Positions 36,274-45,682 are shown, counted from the stretch's first letter. The stretch is 64,000 bases of DNA from Parvularcula sp. LCG005 (GCF_032930845.1 NZ_CP136758.1:1565001-1629000), one strand, 5' to 3'. Numbers and translations: made by a program. Notes: a model not told the origin generated them from the sequence alone.

Positions 36274-37290
36274 ATGCCGATCCGATTGTCTGTCCGACGC
36301 CTTTTTGCCCGCCTGACGGCCACTGTTATGCTCGTCAGTACCAGCGCCCTCGCCGATCCCCTGCTCGCTGACTTTGATTATGGCGAACCCGTCCAGCATT
36401 TCAGCCTGGTGTCACAGGGTCAGGCGCTGGACATGGCCTATCTTGACCTCGCCCCGCGCGGACAGCTGCAGGGCACTGTTGTCCTGCTCCACGGCAAGAA
36501 TTTCTGCGCGGCCACGTGGCGCGACACGACGGAGGCTCTTCGCAAGGCGGGCTACCGGGTCATCGCCCCGGATCAGATCGGCTTCTGCAAATCCTCAAAG
36601 CCGCCCGGCTATCAATACGGCCTGCATACGCTGGCCGCCAATACCAATGCCCTGCTGAACGCGCTGGAGATTGAGCGCCCCATCATCATGGGCCATTCCA
36701 TGGGCGGCATGCTGGCAGCGCGCTATGCCCTTCAGTACCCCGACAGCACCGGCGCGCTGGTGATGGTCAATCCGATAGGCCTTGAGGATTGGCGCGCCAA
36801 GGGCGTCCCCAATGCAACGGTCGACAACCTCTACGCTGCACAGAAGAAAACGACGCGAGACAGCATCAAGGCCTATCAACAATCGACCTATTATGTGGGC
36901 ACATGGCAGCCCGGCTATGATGAATGGGTCGATATGCTCTGGTCGATGTATCAGGGCGCCGGCGGCGACATCGTGGCCTGGCACCAGGCGCTGACGGCCG
37001 ACATGATCTTCAATCAGCCGGTGGTACACGAGTTTCCCTCGCTCAGAGTGCCGACGCTGCTCCTGATCGGCGAGCAGGACAATACGGCGCTGGGCAAGGC
37101 TCGCGCCCCCGCCTCCCTGCGAGATCGGCTTGGCAATTACAGCGTCCTCGCCACGGAGACAGAGGCGGCAATTCCCGATGCCCGTCTCATCACCTTCAAG
37201 GATCTTGGCCACAGCCCGCATATCGAAGCCGCGGACCGTTTTCACAAGGCGCTGCTGCCGGCGCTGAAATCGCTGAAGACCAGCCCATGA
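36274..37290 (+). CDS. Exported alpha/beta hydrolase
   Basis: The 338-residue protein starts with a signal peptide (RRLFARLTATVMLVSTSALA). The fold has VVLLHGKNFCAATW as the oxyanion region, VIAPDQIGFCKSSKP, the nucleophile elbow GHSMGGM, LLLIGEQDNTA for the acid, and the histidine in KDLGHSPHIEA. The triad is complete, so it should be an active periplasmic or secreted esterase or peptidase. The substrate cannot be told. It is monocistronic, ending in the stem-loop shared with rplA. Confidence 0.9.
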   Translation: MPIRLSVRRLFARLTATVMLVSTSALADPLLADFDYGEPVQHFSLVSQGQALDMAYLDLAPRGQLQGTVVLLHGKNFCAATWRDTTEALRKAGYRVIAPDQIGFCKSSKPPGYQYGLHTLAANTNALLNALEIERPIIMGHSMGGMLAARYALQYPDSTGALVMVNPIGLEDWRAKGVPNATVDNLYAAQKKTTRDSIKAYQQSTYYVGTWQPGYDEWVDMLWSMYQGAGGDIVAWHQALTADMIFNQPVVHEFPSLRVPTLLLIGEQDNTALGKARAPASLRDRLGNYSVLATETEAAIPDARLITFKDLGHSPHIEAADRFHKALLPALKSLKTSP

Positions 37291-37316
37291 AAAAGGGCGG
37301 ATCCGAAGATCCGCCC
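37290..37316 (-). terminator. Rho-independent terminator of rplK-rplA (shared stem-loop)
   Basis: GGGCGGATC (37295-37303) and GATCCGCCC (37308-37316) form a 9-bp stem around CGAA. On the minus strand it is followed by five T's, making it a strong terminator for rplA. On the plus strand only TGATTATTTT follows, so it is weaker for the hydrolase gene. Confidence 0.9.
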
Positions 37317-37343
37317 TGATTATTTTGAAACGCTATCCGCGTC

Positions 37344-38042
37344 TTAGGCAGACAGTGCGTCTGTCGTGTCGATCCGCACACCTGGGCCCATGGTCGAGCT
37401 CAGCGCGATGCGCTTGACGTAGATGCCTTTGGCGCCCGACGGTTTGGCACGGTTCACAGCTGTGATGAACGCCTTGACGTTCTCAACCAGCTTGTCCGCA
37501 TCAAAGCTCGCCTTGCCGACGCCAGCGTGGATGATCCCGGTCTTGTCGACGCGGAACTGCACCGCACCGCCCTTGGCGTCTTTGACAGCCTGGGCAACGT
37601 TTGGCGTCACAGTGCCGACTTTCGGGTTCGGCATCAGGCCGCGAGGACCCAGCTGCTTACCCAGACGGCCGACCAGCGGCATCATGTCAGGGGTGGCGAT
37701 GACGCGATCGAAATCCATCATGCCGCCTGTGATCTGCTCAACGAGATCCTCGGCGCCGACGATTTCTGCACCGGCTTGGCGCGCTTCGTCCGCTTTCGCG
37801 TCCTTGGCGAACACGGCGACGCGGACCGAACGGCCCGTACCGTTGGGCAGGCTGACAACGCCGCGGACCATCTGGTCAGCGTGGCGAGGGTCAACGCCCA
37901 GGTTCATGGCCACTTCGATCGTCTCGTCGAATTTGGCGTTGGCCTTTTCCTTGACGGCAGCAACCGCGTCAGCGACTGAGCGGGCTTCGTTGGAATCAAA
38001 ATTCTCTTTCGCAGCGCGAAGACGTTTTCCGACTTTAGCCAT
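37344..38042 (-). CDS. rplA: 50S ribosomal protein L1
   Basis: The 232-residue L1 protein of the ribosomal stalk region. It has [19 protein letters not shown] and [15 protein letters not shown], diagnostic of L1, and [16 protein letters not shown]1 also commonly represses its own operon by binding the mRNA leader. Start ATG 38042, 4 bp after rplK stops. rplJ-rplL do not follow; the gene ends at a terminator. Confidence 0.98.
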   Translation of the reverse strand: MAKVGKRLRAAKENFDSNEARSVADAVAAVKEKANAKFDETIEVAMNLGVDPRHADQMVRGVVSLPNGTGRSVRVAVFAKDAKADEARQAGAEIVGAEDLVEQITGGMMDFDRVIATPDMMPLVGRLGKQLGPRGLMPNPKVGTVTPNVAQAVKDAKGGAVQFRVDKTGIIHAGVGKASFDADKLVENVKAFITAVNRAKPSGAKGIYVKRIALSSTMGPGVRIDTTDALSA

Positions 38043-38046
38043 GATC

Positions 38047-38475
38047 TCAGCCCTCCACTTTCAGGCCCATGGCCCGCGCTGAACCGGCGATGATTTTGGT
38101 CGCCTGGTCGAGATCGTTTGCGTTCAGATCTTTCATTTTCGCTTCGGCGATTTCACGCAGCTGGGCCGTCGTGACGGTGCCTGCGGTCTCGCGACCTGGC
38201 GTCTTGCCGCCAGAGGAGATTTTCGCCGCTTTCTTCAGCAGGTAGGACGCAGGAGGCGTCTTCGTTGCGAAGGTGAATGACTTGTCCGAGAAAATGGTGA
38301 TGATCGTGGGGATAGGCATCCCCTTTTCCATTTCCTGGGTCGCCGCGTTGAACGACTTACAGAATTCCATGATGTTCAGACCGCGCTGACCGAGAGCCGG
38401 ACCGATGGGTGGGGACGGCGTTGCCGAGCCCGCAGGGACCTGAAGTTTCAGGTAACCGCTGATTTTCTTTGCCAT
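38047..38475 (-). CDS. rplK: 50S ribosomal protein L11
   Basis: The 142-residue L11, which with L10 forms the GTPase-associated centre. It has [26 protein letters not shown] in part ([19 protein letters not shown]), the standard L11 pattern, and a normal length. AGGAAGG precedes the ATG. Unlike most bacteria, secE-nusG do not lie upstream; the next gene is an exported unknown. The 147 bp upstream should hold its promoter. Confidence 0.98.
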   Translation of the reverse strand: MAKKISGYLKLQVPAGSATPSPPIGPALGQRGLNIMEFCKSFNAATQEMEKGMPIPTIITIFSDKSFTFATKTPPASYLLKKAAKISSGGKTPGRETAGTVTTAQLREIAEAKMKDLNANDLDQATKIIAGSARAMGLKVEG

Positions 38476-38622
38476 GATGTACCTTCCTGAATTGGCGAAG
38501 GGTCGTGGTGCGAACCGACCAGGACTTAAAGGCCGAATTCTCCCACGAAGTCGTGGCGGCTACCCCATTTGCGCTGGTTTGGCAACAGGGCCGGCCGCTT
38601 TCTCAGGCGCTGCGTTCAGTAC

Positions 38623-39498
38623 TCAGCGCGTCTCCCAATACTCGACTATTCTGTTCCACTTGCGGCGGATCAAACCGTCTGGCCCCCTATCCCAGTACTC
38701 AATCACTCGTTTGACGAGGACATCGCGTTCTTGGCTGAGACTCGTCAGAGTTCGTTTAGCCTTAGGCGGACCGACCGGACGAATATCGAAAGTGACGAGT
38801 GGTGGTTGTCCTGCAGTGGGCGGCGCAGAGTGTTTTGACGGTGGTGGCTGGTATTGCGGCTTCAAATCTGGCGCATCAATTGAATCAAGGTCCAAGCCCG
38901 CCTTGATCAGTTTTCTGAGCAAGGGCTCACCCGAAAATTCCGAGCCGGGACAAGCGAGTGCCGCGTTTGACATCGCTTTCGTCGTCACTTTCCAGTCCCA
39001 GTAATTCTCTTCGTCAGGACTAACCTTCAATCGCTCAGCGGCCTTAATACCGCGGTCGAACAGAATTGCGGCAACGGATCTGCATTGACGGCGATCAACA
39101 CCGAGTGTCGGTGCCTTCAGCACATCAACAGCCTTATAAACACGAGGCTGCAAAAGCCAGTTTCCCGGCAGGGAATGCAAGTAGACGATCTCGCCGTCGC
39201 GCTGTCGATCTAGGACCTCGAGCACTTCTGAAAGATTCTTCAAATCAGCAGGAAGTTTGTTTAACTCGCGCTCTGCAGCGTCCCAGAACTGCCTGATCAA
39301 ATCGGGTGGAAATTCTCTGATTCTACCGGCCAGTTCCCAATATGCACTGGCGTAGGCGACATGAAGAGCGTCACGCACCTCGTATTCGATCTGACGCAGC
39401 CGGACTGCGGCCTCTTCAGGTGACAATTCCTTTTGTCTAGCCATAGCGCCCTGGCTCGTCAGATTGATGAGGAGAAATAGGAAGCATATCAATTTCAC
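38623..39498 (-). CDS. Exported protein of unknown function
   Basis: The 291-residue protein has a probable signal peptide (MKLICFLFLLINLTSQGAMA). The mature part is charged, with a helical first half (ALHVAYASAYWELAGRIREF), and a central pair of cysteines (RRQCRSV and ALACPGSE). A Pro-rich linker follows near 215-235. The end holds two related phrases, RVIEYWDRGPDG and RIVEYWETR, either side of LIRRKWN, a short duplication. No family was recognised. The GTG start overlaps the upstream desaturase stop by 1 bp. The codon use looks less G+C-biased than its neighbours by eye, which might mean recent arrival. Confidence 0.65.
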   Translation of the reverse strand: MKLICFLFLLINLTSQGAMARQKELSPEEAAVRLRQIEYEVRDALHVAYASAYWELAGRIREFPPDLIRQFWDAAERELNKLPADLKNLSEVLEVLDRQRDGEIVYLHSLPGNWLLQPRVYKAVDVLKAPTLGVDRRQCRSVAAILFDRGIKAAERLKVSPDEENYWDWKVTTKAMSNAALACPGSEFSGEPLLRKLIKAGLDLDSIDAPDLKPQYQPPPSKHSAPPTAGQPPLVTFDIRPVGPPKAKRTLTSLSQERDVLVKRVIEYWDRGPDGLIRRKWNRIVEYWETR

Positions 39499-40250
39499 TA
39501 AGAGGCCGACCTCCCCATCGGATCGCCCGACATGTCATCGGTGCCCATCCAGTGGTCCCACCAGCGGAAATAGAGGCCATAATTCCGCTTGAACCGGGTG
39601 TGGTGGAGGTTGTGATGCCGCGCCGTAATCAAATGCCGCCCGACCGGGCCATCAAGAAACCGCCGCGGCAAGATTTCCCACCCTGAATGGTTGGCGACGG
39701 AATTGAACGTCATCAGCGTCAGCAGGAACAGGAACGCGCCGATATGGATCGGGATGATAAATGCCAGCAGCGGAATGAAGGGCGCGGAAATCGCCGCCTC
39801 CCATGGGCTGAAGGCGAATGCGGCCCACGGCGTTGGCTGTTTCGACAGATGGTGGGTGTGGTGCGTCGCCTTGTAGAGCCGTGGATGATGCATCATCCGG
39901 TGCGTCCAGTAAAAATAGGCGTCGTGCAGGACCAGATAGATCAGCACGCTGACAGGCATCCACAGCCAGTCGACAAGGCCCGGCACGCCCTCGTAAATCG
40001 CCGTTCCGCCCCGCTTCCAGCTTTCGATCAGGATCGCCGCTGGCAGGGCGTAGATGAGCGATACGGCCATGGAGGTACGGGCCTCGCGCCACATGGTCTG
40101 CCCCGTCGGCGCGGCCTTGGCGAGCTGCGTGCCGCCGACCTTGTGCGCCGGACGTCCCCAGACGGCCTTCCAGAACAGTCCGGCCACCAGCACGTAGCGG
40201 AACAGAATGATGCCAAGCAGGCCGATATAGGTCAGGGCGAAACTGGCCAT
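39498..40250 (-). CDS. Fatty acid hydroxylase / sterol desaturase family protein
   Basis: The 250-residue membrane protein has several hydrophobic segments and the di-iron histidine motifs HDAYFYWTHRMMHH near 110, HHTHH near 131 and HHNLHH near 213. These bind two irons in the ERG3/FAH superfamily, which hydroxylates or desaturates lipids using oxygen. The substrate (fatty acid, hopanoid or other lipid) is not shown. It overlaps the antiporter gene by 1 bp and the next downstream gene by 1 bp, so the three are one operon. Confidence 0.9.
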   Translation of the reverse strand: MASFALTYIGLLGIILFRYVLVAGLFWKAVWGRPAHKVGGTQLAKAAPTGQTMWREARTSMAVSLIYALPAAILIESWKRGGTAIYEGVPGLVDWLWMPVSVLIYLVLHDAYFYWTHRMMHHPRLYKATHHTHHLSKQPTPWAAFAFSPWEAAISAPFIPLLAFIIPIHIGAFLFLLTLMTFNSVANHSGWEILPRRFLDGPVGRHLITARHHNLHHTRFKRNYGLYFRWWDHWMGTDDMSGDPMGRSAS

Positions 40251-42031
40251 CAGGCTTCCGCCTCGTCGCTCTTGCGATCAACGGCCTTGAACGGCTTGGT
40301 GATGATTTCCTTCTTCGCGTGTATGCCTTCGGCGCGCTGGGCGAGCAGGCGGTCGCGGTCCCTTTCACGATATTCGGCCGTGATTTCGGAGATCATGTGA
40401 TCGGAGAAGCCAAGATAGCTCAGGGTCTTCTGCGCCAGGACGATACTCGATTCCAGCATCTCGCGGACAACGTAGTCCACTTCGACATCCATGAGCTCCA
40501 TCTCATGGATCCGGTCATGCACCCGGGTCAGGATACGGACTTTCGGACAGCGCTCACGCAGGGCCTGGATCGTCGGTTTGAGTTTGTCCCGCGCGCTGAT
40601 GCAGAACACGACCGCGTCCACCTTGGTGGCGCCTGCCTGCACGAGCAGGTTCACGTCACTGCCATCGCCGAAATAGACTCTGTTGCCGAACTGCGCGGCG
40701 ATTTCGATGCGCCGTGGATTATTGTCGATGGCTGTTACCGCCACGTTGGAGCTGTGCAGGATCTGGTTCACCATCTGGCCAATCCGCCCGAAGCCGACGA
40801 TCAGCACCGATCCGTCCTGATCGATATCCTCGATGCCGGGCACGGCGCCTGCCTTCTCTCGCCCGACCATGCGCTGGGCAAGAATGACGATGACGGGCGT
40901 GACCATCATGGACAGGGTGATAATACCGGACATGACGGTGGCCACTTCGGTCTCGAAAATGCCCCGCCCGACCCCAAGACTGAAGACCACGAAGCCGAAC
41001 TCACCGCCCTGGCACAGAAAAGCGGCCGCTTTCAGCGCATTGGAATGGTTTGACCGGAACAGTCGGGCCAGCCCGTAGATGATCGCCATCTTAAGCAGGA
41101 TCAGACCGCCCGCCCCGGCAAGAACAATCCACCAATATTGCCACACGACGTCGAGGTCGAGTTGCATCCCCACGCCGATGAAGAAGAGCCCTAGGAGCAA
41201 TTCGCGGAAGGGTTCAATATCCGCCTCGATCTGGTGCCGGAACGCGCTTTCTGCCAGCAGAACACCGGCGAGGAATGCGCCGAGCGCCATGGACAGGCCG
41301 ACCTCGACCATCAGGATCGAAGTGCCCGCCACCACGAAGAGCGCAGCGGCCGTAAAGGCTTCCCGTGAACCGGACACCGCGACCAGGCGGAAGAACCAGT
41401 TCAGGACAAATCGGCCGAGAACCACAATGGCAATGATGCAGCCGGCAGCGGCAGCGATCGCTTCCCATTCAAACTGGACCGCTTCTTCGGCCCCGGCCGA
41501 CATGCGGGCGACCAATGGCACCGCCGCCAGAAGCGGAATGACGGCCAGATCCTGAAACAGCAGGACAGAGAACGCTTTTGTTCCGTAGGCTGTATTCAGC
41601 TCACGGCGCTCCTCCAGCAGGCTGAGGGCAAATGCCGTGGAGGAACAGGCGAGCGCAAAGCCGGCCACCAGCGCCGGTCCCCGCGACATCAGCCCGAAGT
41701 ATTCAAAACCCACGGCGATTGCGAGGCCGGTCACCGCCATCTGTAACAGGCCAAGGCCAAAGATGGTTCGGCGCAGTGACCAGAGGCGCCGGAAGCTCAG
41801 TTCCAATCCGATGACAAACAGGAACAGGACGACGCCCAGTTCCGCCACGTGAAAGACCTCGTCTTCCTGTCGCAGCCAGTTCAGGCCCGACGGCCCCATG
41901 AGGATACCGGCGGCGAGAAACCCGAGGATCGTTCCCAGCTTCAGCTTCTTGAAAATCGGCACGGCAATCGCCGTGGCCCCGAGATAAATCGTTGCCTGGA
42001 GGAGGAAGCTGTTATCGACAGGGCTGGCCAC
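40250..42031 (-). CDS. CPA2-family cation:proton antiporter with RCK domain (KefB/YbaL type)
   Basis: The 593-residue protein has about 12 membrane segments of the CPA2 fold: GFLAAGILMGPSGL near 36-49, ELGVVLFLFVIGLEL and ACSSTAFALSLLEERRELN. The C-terminal part is an RCK/TrkA-N domain with VLIVGFGRIGQMVNQ and GDGSDVNLLVQAGA, which binds nucleotide. Such proteins exchange K+ or Na+ for H+ and help with pH and oxidative stress. A KefF/KefG partner is not adjacent. ATG start; it heads the antiporter-desaturase-exported protein operon. Confidence 0.93.
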   Translation of the reverse strand: MASPVDNSFLLQATIYLGATAIAVPIFKKLKLGTILGFLAAGILMGPSGLNWLRQEDEVFHVAELGVVLFLFVIGLELSFRRLWSLRRTIFGLGLLQMAVTGLAIAVGFEYFGLMSRGPALVAGFALACSSTAFALSLLEERRELNTAYGTKAFSVLLFQDLAVIPLLAAVPLVARMSAGAEEAVQFEWEAIAAAAGCIIAIVVLGRFVLNWFFRLVAVSGSREAFTAAALFVVAGTSILMVEVGLSMALGAFLAGVLLAESAFRHQIEADIEPFRELLLGLFFIGVGMQLDLDVVWQYWWIVLAGAGGLILLKMAIIYGLARLFRSNHSNALKAAAFLCQGGEFGFVVFSLGVGRGIFETEVATVMSGIITLSMMVTPVIVILAQRMVGREKAGAVPGIEDIDQDGSVLIVGFGRIGQMVNQILHSSNVAVTAIDNNPRRIEIAAQFGNRVYFGDGSDVNLLVQAGATKVDAVVFCISARDKLKPTIQALRERCPKVRILTRVHDRIHEMELMDVEVDYVVREMLESSIVLAQKTLSYLGFSDHMISEITAEYRERDRDRLLAQRAEGIHAKKEIITKPFKAVDRKSDEAEA

Positions 42032-42086
42032 CTGTCTGTCTTACAGGGTTCCCGCCCAACTACCAACGTTCAAATAGCCACGGCGG

Positions 42087-43391
42087 CTAAAGGGCCTGCG
42101 ATACATTCGCCCCGATCGACTTCATCAGATCCGTGAAACCGGTGAAGGACGTGCCGATCATCTCGCCATCGTCGATCTGCACGGGGACATCGGCGCCGAG
42201 ACCGAGGACAAGCGCTGACATCGCGATGCGGTGATCATCATGAGTCATCACGACCCCGCCGCCAGGGACAGGTCCGCCATCCACCTCGAGCCAGTCGGCA
42301 CCCGACCGGCAGGTGACGCCATTGGCTTTCAGCAAAGCCTCCGTCGCCGCGAGGCGATCGCTTTCCTTGACCCGCAGTTCACCGAGGCCTTCCATCCGGG
42401 TTGTGCCCTCGGCGAACGCCGCCACGACCGCCAGGATCGGGTATTCGTCGATCATTGATGGCGCACGCAAGGAGGGCACGTTGACGCCTTTCAGGCTGCC
42501 CGATTTCACCACGAGGTCGGCAACAGGCTCGCCGCCCGCCTCACGCTTGTTGGTGATCGTGATATCTGCGCCCATCTCCAGAAGGGTGACGACCAGACCA
42601 TCACGCTGCGGATTCATCAGCACACCGCTGATCGTGACGTCCGACTCTTTGGTGACGAGTGCCGCAGCGATCGGAAAGGCTGCCGAGGACGGATCCGCTG
42701 GCACGGCCACATGGGTGGCCTTGAGCTTGACGGGGCCCTTGATGGACAGCTCCCGCCCGGCATCCACCTCGCGAATGCCAACAGGGACACCGAAGGCGGG
42801 CAGCATGCGTTCCGTGTGATCGCGCGACAGGACCGGCTCCTCGATCACGGTCTCGCCATCTGCGCCGAGAGCGGCCAGCATGACGGCGGATTTGATCTGG
42901 GCGGACGGTTTGGGCAGCCGATAGCGAATCGCCTTCACGGCACCTGCCTTGAGCGAGACCGGCAGGAAGCCGTCGTTGGACTCCGATGCGACGCCCATCT
43001 CTGCAAGGGGGTCGAGAATGCGGCCCATGGGCCGACCCCGCAAGGAACGGTCGCCATCAAAACTGGCTGCGACCCCCTGCCCGCCGACAGCGCCCATGAG
43101 CAGGCGAACGCCGGTCCCGGCATTGCCGCAATAAATATCGCGCTCGGGCGTGCTCCATGGCTTCCCCGTCACAACCCATCCCTCGCCCTCGCGCTCAACA
43201 CTGGCGCCCAGCGCCCGGACGGCAGCTGCGGTCCGCAGAACGTCATCGGCTTCAAGAAGACCGGAAATGGTCGTCGTCCCCTCAGCCAGAGCGCCGAAAA
43301 TCAGCGCGCGGTGAGAAATCGACTTATCGCCGGGGACTGTGATATTGCCGTTCAAACGGCTTGATGGCCGGGCGATAAGAGGGACTGACAT
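42087..43391 (-). CDS. aroA: 3-phosphoshikimate 1-carboxyvinyltransferase (EPSP synthase)
   Basis: The 434-residue enzyme joins PEP to shikimate 3-phosphate in aromatic amino acid synthesis. It has VPGDKSISHRAL at 19-30, GNAGTGVRLLMG at 89-100, DRSLRGRPMGRILDPL and RDHTERML. The layout resembles class II EPSP synthases, but the position where the best-known insensitive enzyme has Ala is Gly92 here. No cmk follows. It diverges from the FYDLN-acid gene across 126 bp, a typical alphaproteobacterial arrangement. Confidence 0.97.
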   Translation of the reverse strand: MSVPLIARPSSRLNGNITVPGDKSISHRALIFGALAEGTTTISGLLEADDVLRTAAAVRALGASVEREGEGWVVTGKPWSTPERDIYCGNAGTGVRLLMGAVGGQGVAASFDGDRSLRGRPMGRILDPLAEMGVASESNDGFLPVSLKAGAVKAIRYRLPKPSAQIKSAVMLAALGADGETVIEEPVLSRDHTERMLPAFGVPVGIREVDAGRELSIKGPVKLKATHVAVPADPSSAAFPIAAALVTKESDVTISGVLMNPQRDGLVVTLLEMGADITITNKREAGGEPVADLVVKSGSLKGVNVPSLRAPSMIDEYPILAVVAAFAEGTTRMEGLGELRVKESDRLAATEALLKANGVTCRSGADWLEVDGGPVPGGGVVMTHDDHRIAMSALVLGLGADVPVQIDDGEMIGTSFTGFTDLMKSIGANVSQAL

Positions 43392-43517
43392 GGGCGCTCC
43401 GCTGATTTTATTGGGCGCGGCGTTTTGACAGCACCGTTTTGCTCTGGCAACACCGCTTCTTTCGGGTCAGATGGGCCCTCCCTCATCTTTTCCCCCAAAC
43501 CAAACACGAGATAATCT

Positions 43518-44006
43518 GTGGCAAACGAAGAGCTAGGCATAAAACGCGACTGCCCCAATTGCGGCGCGCGATTCTACGATCTGAAGAAAGACCCCGCGGT
43601 CTGCCCCAAATGCGCCCATGAATTCACGCCGGAAGTGATTCTGAAGCCGCGCCGCAGCCGCGCCGATGAGGAAACCGCTAAACCGGCCAAGAAGGCAGAG
43701 CCTGACGAGCTGGATGATGACGAGGACGAACTGGACGACGAGGATGATCTCGCGACCAGCCTCGATGCGGCCGATGAAGAGAACACGCCTGCGAAGTCCA
43801 AGCGCAAGAAAGCCGCTGACGACAGCGACGAAGATGCGGATGAAGATGACGATGATGACACCGAGGACGAAGATGATCTGAGCGACATCGACGATATCGA
43901 CGTGGATCTCGACGACGATGATTCGCTGCTCGACGATGATGATGAAGAAGATGATGACTTCTCCAGCGTCGTCGGTGGCGGCGGCAATGACGAGGAAGAG
44001 CGCTAA
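43518..44006 (+). CDS. FYDLN-acid domain protein (TIGR02300 type)
   Basis: The 162-residue protein has a short zinc-ribbon-like start, DCPNCGARFYDLKKDPAVCPKC in part (CPNCGARFYDL and CPKCAHEF), giving four cysteines at about 12-34. The remainder is extremely acidic, with runs of Asp and Glu from about residue 65 to the end. This is the TIGR02300/FYDLN-acid family, conserved in alphaproteobacteria next to aroA, with no known function. The low-complexity acidic tail makes homology searches uninformative there. Start is GTG 43518. A terminator follows. Confidence 0.93.
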   Translation: MANEELGIKRDCPNCGARFYDLKKDPAVCPKCAHEFTPEVILKPRRSRADEETAKPAKKAEPDELDDDEDELDDEDDLATSLDAADEENTPAKSKRKKAADDSDEDADEDDDDDTEDEDDLSDIDDIDVDLDDDDSLLDDDDEEDDDFSSVVGGGGNDEEER

Positions 44007-44025
44007 GCGCTCATTCAACTGAATC

Positions 44026-44059
44026 GAAAAAGCCGCTGGGTCACCCCGGCGGCTTTTTT
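44026..44059 (+). terminator. Rho-independent terminator after the FYDLN-acid gene
   Basis: AAAAAGCCGC near 44027-44036 pairs with GCGGCTTTTT near 44050-44059 with a T-run after the stem. It lies 20 bp after the FYDLN stop codon. The A-run gives some activity in the other direction. Confidence 0.88.
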
Positions 44060-44162
44060 GTTTCTGGTGGCCTTTGTTGCCGAAGACGCTGGTGGCAGCC
44101 TGCAGGATGAGACTTTATCTGCAAGTTCACACGCCGAAGTGCGCCGGGCTGAACCCGTCTAT

Positions 44163-44507
44163 CTAAAGGCTTTTCCCGTCATATTCCTGGGTCGGAACAT
44201 TCCGCCAGTCCAGATCCTCGACACAGCGAAGATTGACAGCATACATCTCTGAACCGTCGGGGGCCGCCCCATGACCGAACGCCGTCACACCGCATGTCGA
44301 ACAGAACGTGTGGTGAATGTGCTTCTTGCCGAACTGTTAGTCCGTCAGGGCGCCATCGCCTGACACCAGTGTAAACGCGTTACCCGGGATAAAGGCCAGC
44401 ACCGTCCCTTTCCTGTCGCAGATGGAACAGTTGCAAGTGATGGCACTGTCGAACGCGGCATCGACCTTGAACTTGACGGCACCGCAATGGCAGCTTCCAG
44501 AATGCAT
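44163..44507 (-). pseudogene. GFA/CENP-V-family protein gene broken by one stop codon
   Basis: The minus strand from ATG 44507 encodes HSGSCHCGAVKFKVD with CNCSICDRKG, and later FCSTCGVTAFG and MYAVNLRC, the zinc-binding cysteine pattern of the GFA (glutathione-dependent formaldehyde-activating / CENP-V) family. A TAA at 44337-44339 (codon 57) interrupts the frame at LTD*QFGKKHIHHTFC. Family members have an aromatic residue, usually Tyr, there, so one base change from TAC or TAT would explain it. The remainder is open to a TAG at 44163. AGGAGAG precedes the ATG. The whole is 114 codons, normal for the family. A sequencing error is possible. About 100 bp with no gene lie between its end and the FYDLN terminator. 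Confidence 0.85.
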
Positions 44508-44574
44508 CGCTCTCTCCTGTTGAATTGCGTATCACCGTGACAATGATGGGCAGCGCCGTCGAGCGGCAACTGCA

Positions 44575-45682
44575 CTAGTCCCCGCCACCAACCCGCTGCG
44601 CCAGGGCCGCGCCCATGAACTCGTCCAGTCCGCCATCCAGCACGACATCCGGAGACGGGCTTTCAACACCGGTGCGCAGGTCCTTGACCATCTGATAGGG
44701 CTGCAGGACGTAGGAGCGAATCTGGTGGCCCCAGCCGATATCTGTCTTGGAGGCCGCGGCGGCATTCGCCTCTTCCTCCCGCTTTTGCAGTTCCAGCTCG
44801 TACAGACGCGCACGCAGCATGTTCCATGCGGTCGCGCGGTTCTTGTGCTGGGAGCGTTCGGACTGGCACTGCACCACGATACCCGTGGGCTGGTGCGTGA
44901 TGCGCACGGCACTGTCCGTCGTATTCACGTGCTGACCGCCGGCGCCCGACGCGCGGAAGGTATCCACCCGACAATCGCTCTCATCGATCTCGATCTCGAT
45001 CTGATCGTCGATAACGGGATAGATCCAGACGGACGAAAACGACGTGTGCCGCTTGGCATTGGAATCGAACGGGCTGATCCGCACCAGGCGATGCACGCCC
45101 GCCTCGGTCTTCAGCCAGCCATAGGCGTTCTGGCCCTTGATCAGCAGCGTGGCGGATTTGATGCCCGCTTCGTCACCTGACTGCTCTTCGATTACCTCGA
45201 CCTTGTAGCCGCTCTTCTGGGCCCAGCGGGTGTACATGCGCAGCAGCATCGACGCCCAGTCGTTACTCTCTGTCCCGCCAGCGCCGGAATGGATCTCGAC
45301 ATAGGTGTCATTGCCATCGGCCTCGCCGGACAGCAGCGCTTCAAGCTCCGCACGGCCCGCGCGCTCGCGCAGCTCCGCCATGGTCGCCTGAATATCGTCG
45401 ATAGTGTCGTTGTCCCCTTCTTCTTCAGCCATCTCACCGAGCTCTAGGGCATCATCCAGCTCACTCTGGATGCCGGTCAGCGCCTTGATCTGGCCATCGA
45501 GATAGGTCCGCTCCTGCATCAGCTTCTGGGCGGCCTGGGGGTCGTTCCAGAGGTTTGGATCCTCTGCTTTTTCGTTCAGTTCCTGAAGACGGGCGTTTGC
45601 GACGTCCCAGTCAAAGACGCCTCCTCAGCAGGGACAGCGATTGCCTCACCTGCTCAGCGTCATGAAGAATTTCTGCTCTCAT
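44575..45682 (-). CDS. prfB: Peptide chain release factor 2, with programmed +1 frameshift
   Basis: The 368-residue RF2 reads UGA and UAA. It starts at ATG 45682 (GGAGAG upstream) and runs 23 codons to an in-frame TGA at 45611-45613; the ribosome then shifts +1 and continues from GAC to the stop at 44575. The stop-recognition motif is SPF ([10 protein letters not shown]), and the hydrolysis motif is GGQ ([11 protein letters not shown]), typical of RF2. An annotation beginning at 45519 misses about 54 N-terminal residues. The stop lies 67 bp from the broken GFA gene. Confidence 0.97.
45611..45625 (-). promoter_or_regulatory. prfB +1 frameshift site
   Basis: On the minus strand AGGAGG (45620-45625) is followed by CGT, then CTT-TGA-C. 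The spacing between the Shine-Dalgarno-like AGGAGG and the slippery CTT is the same as in the well-known prfB autoregulatory site. High RF2 ends translation at the TGA; low RF2 allows slippage. Confidence 0.95.

Noticed and set aside
43574-43987. Serine-rich minus-strand frame in the FYDLN gene
   Set aside because: It is the antisense reading of the acidic Asp/Glu codons.
43720-43990. Possible tandem repeat or CRISPR-like periodicity
   Set aside because: The repetition is GAC/GAT/GAA codons for an acidic protein tail, with no fixed repeat or spacer.
45519-45682. prfB as a frameshifted pseudogene
   Set aside because: The break is the known programmed +1 shift site at exact spacing, and the product is full length.
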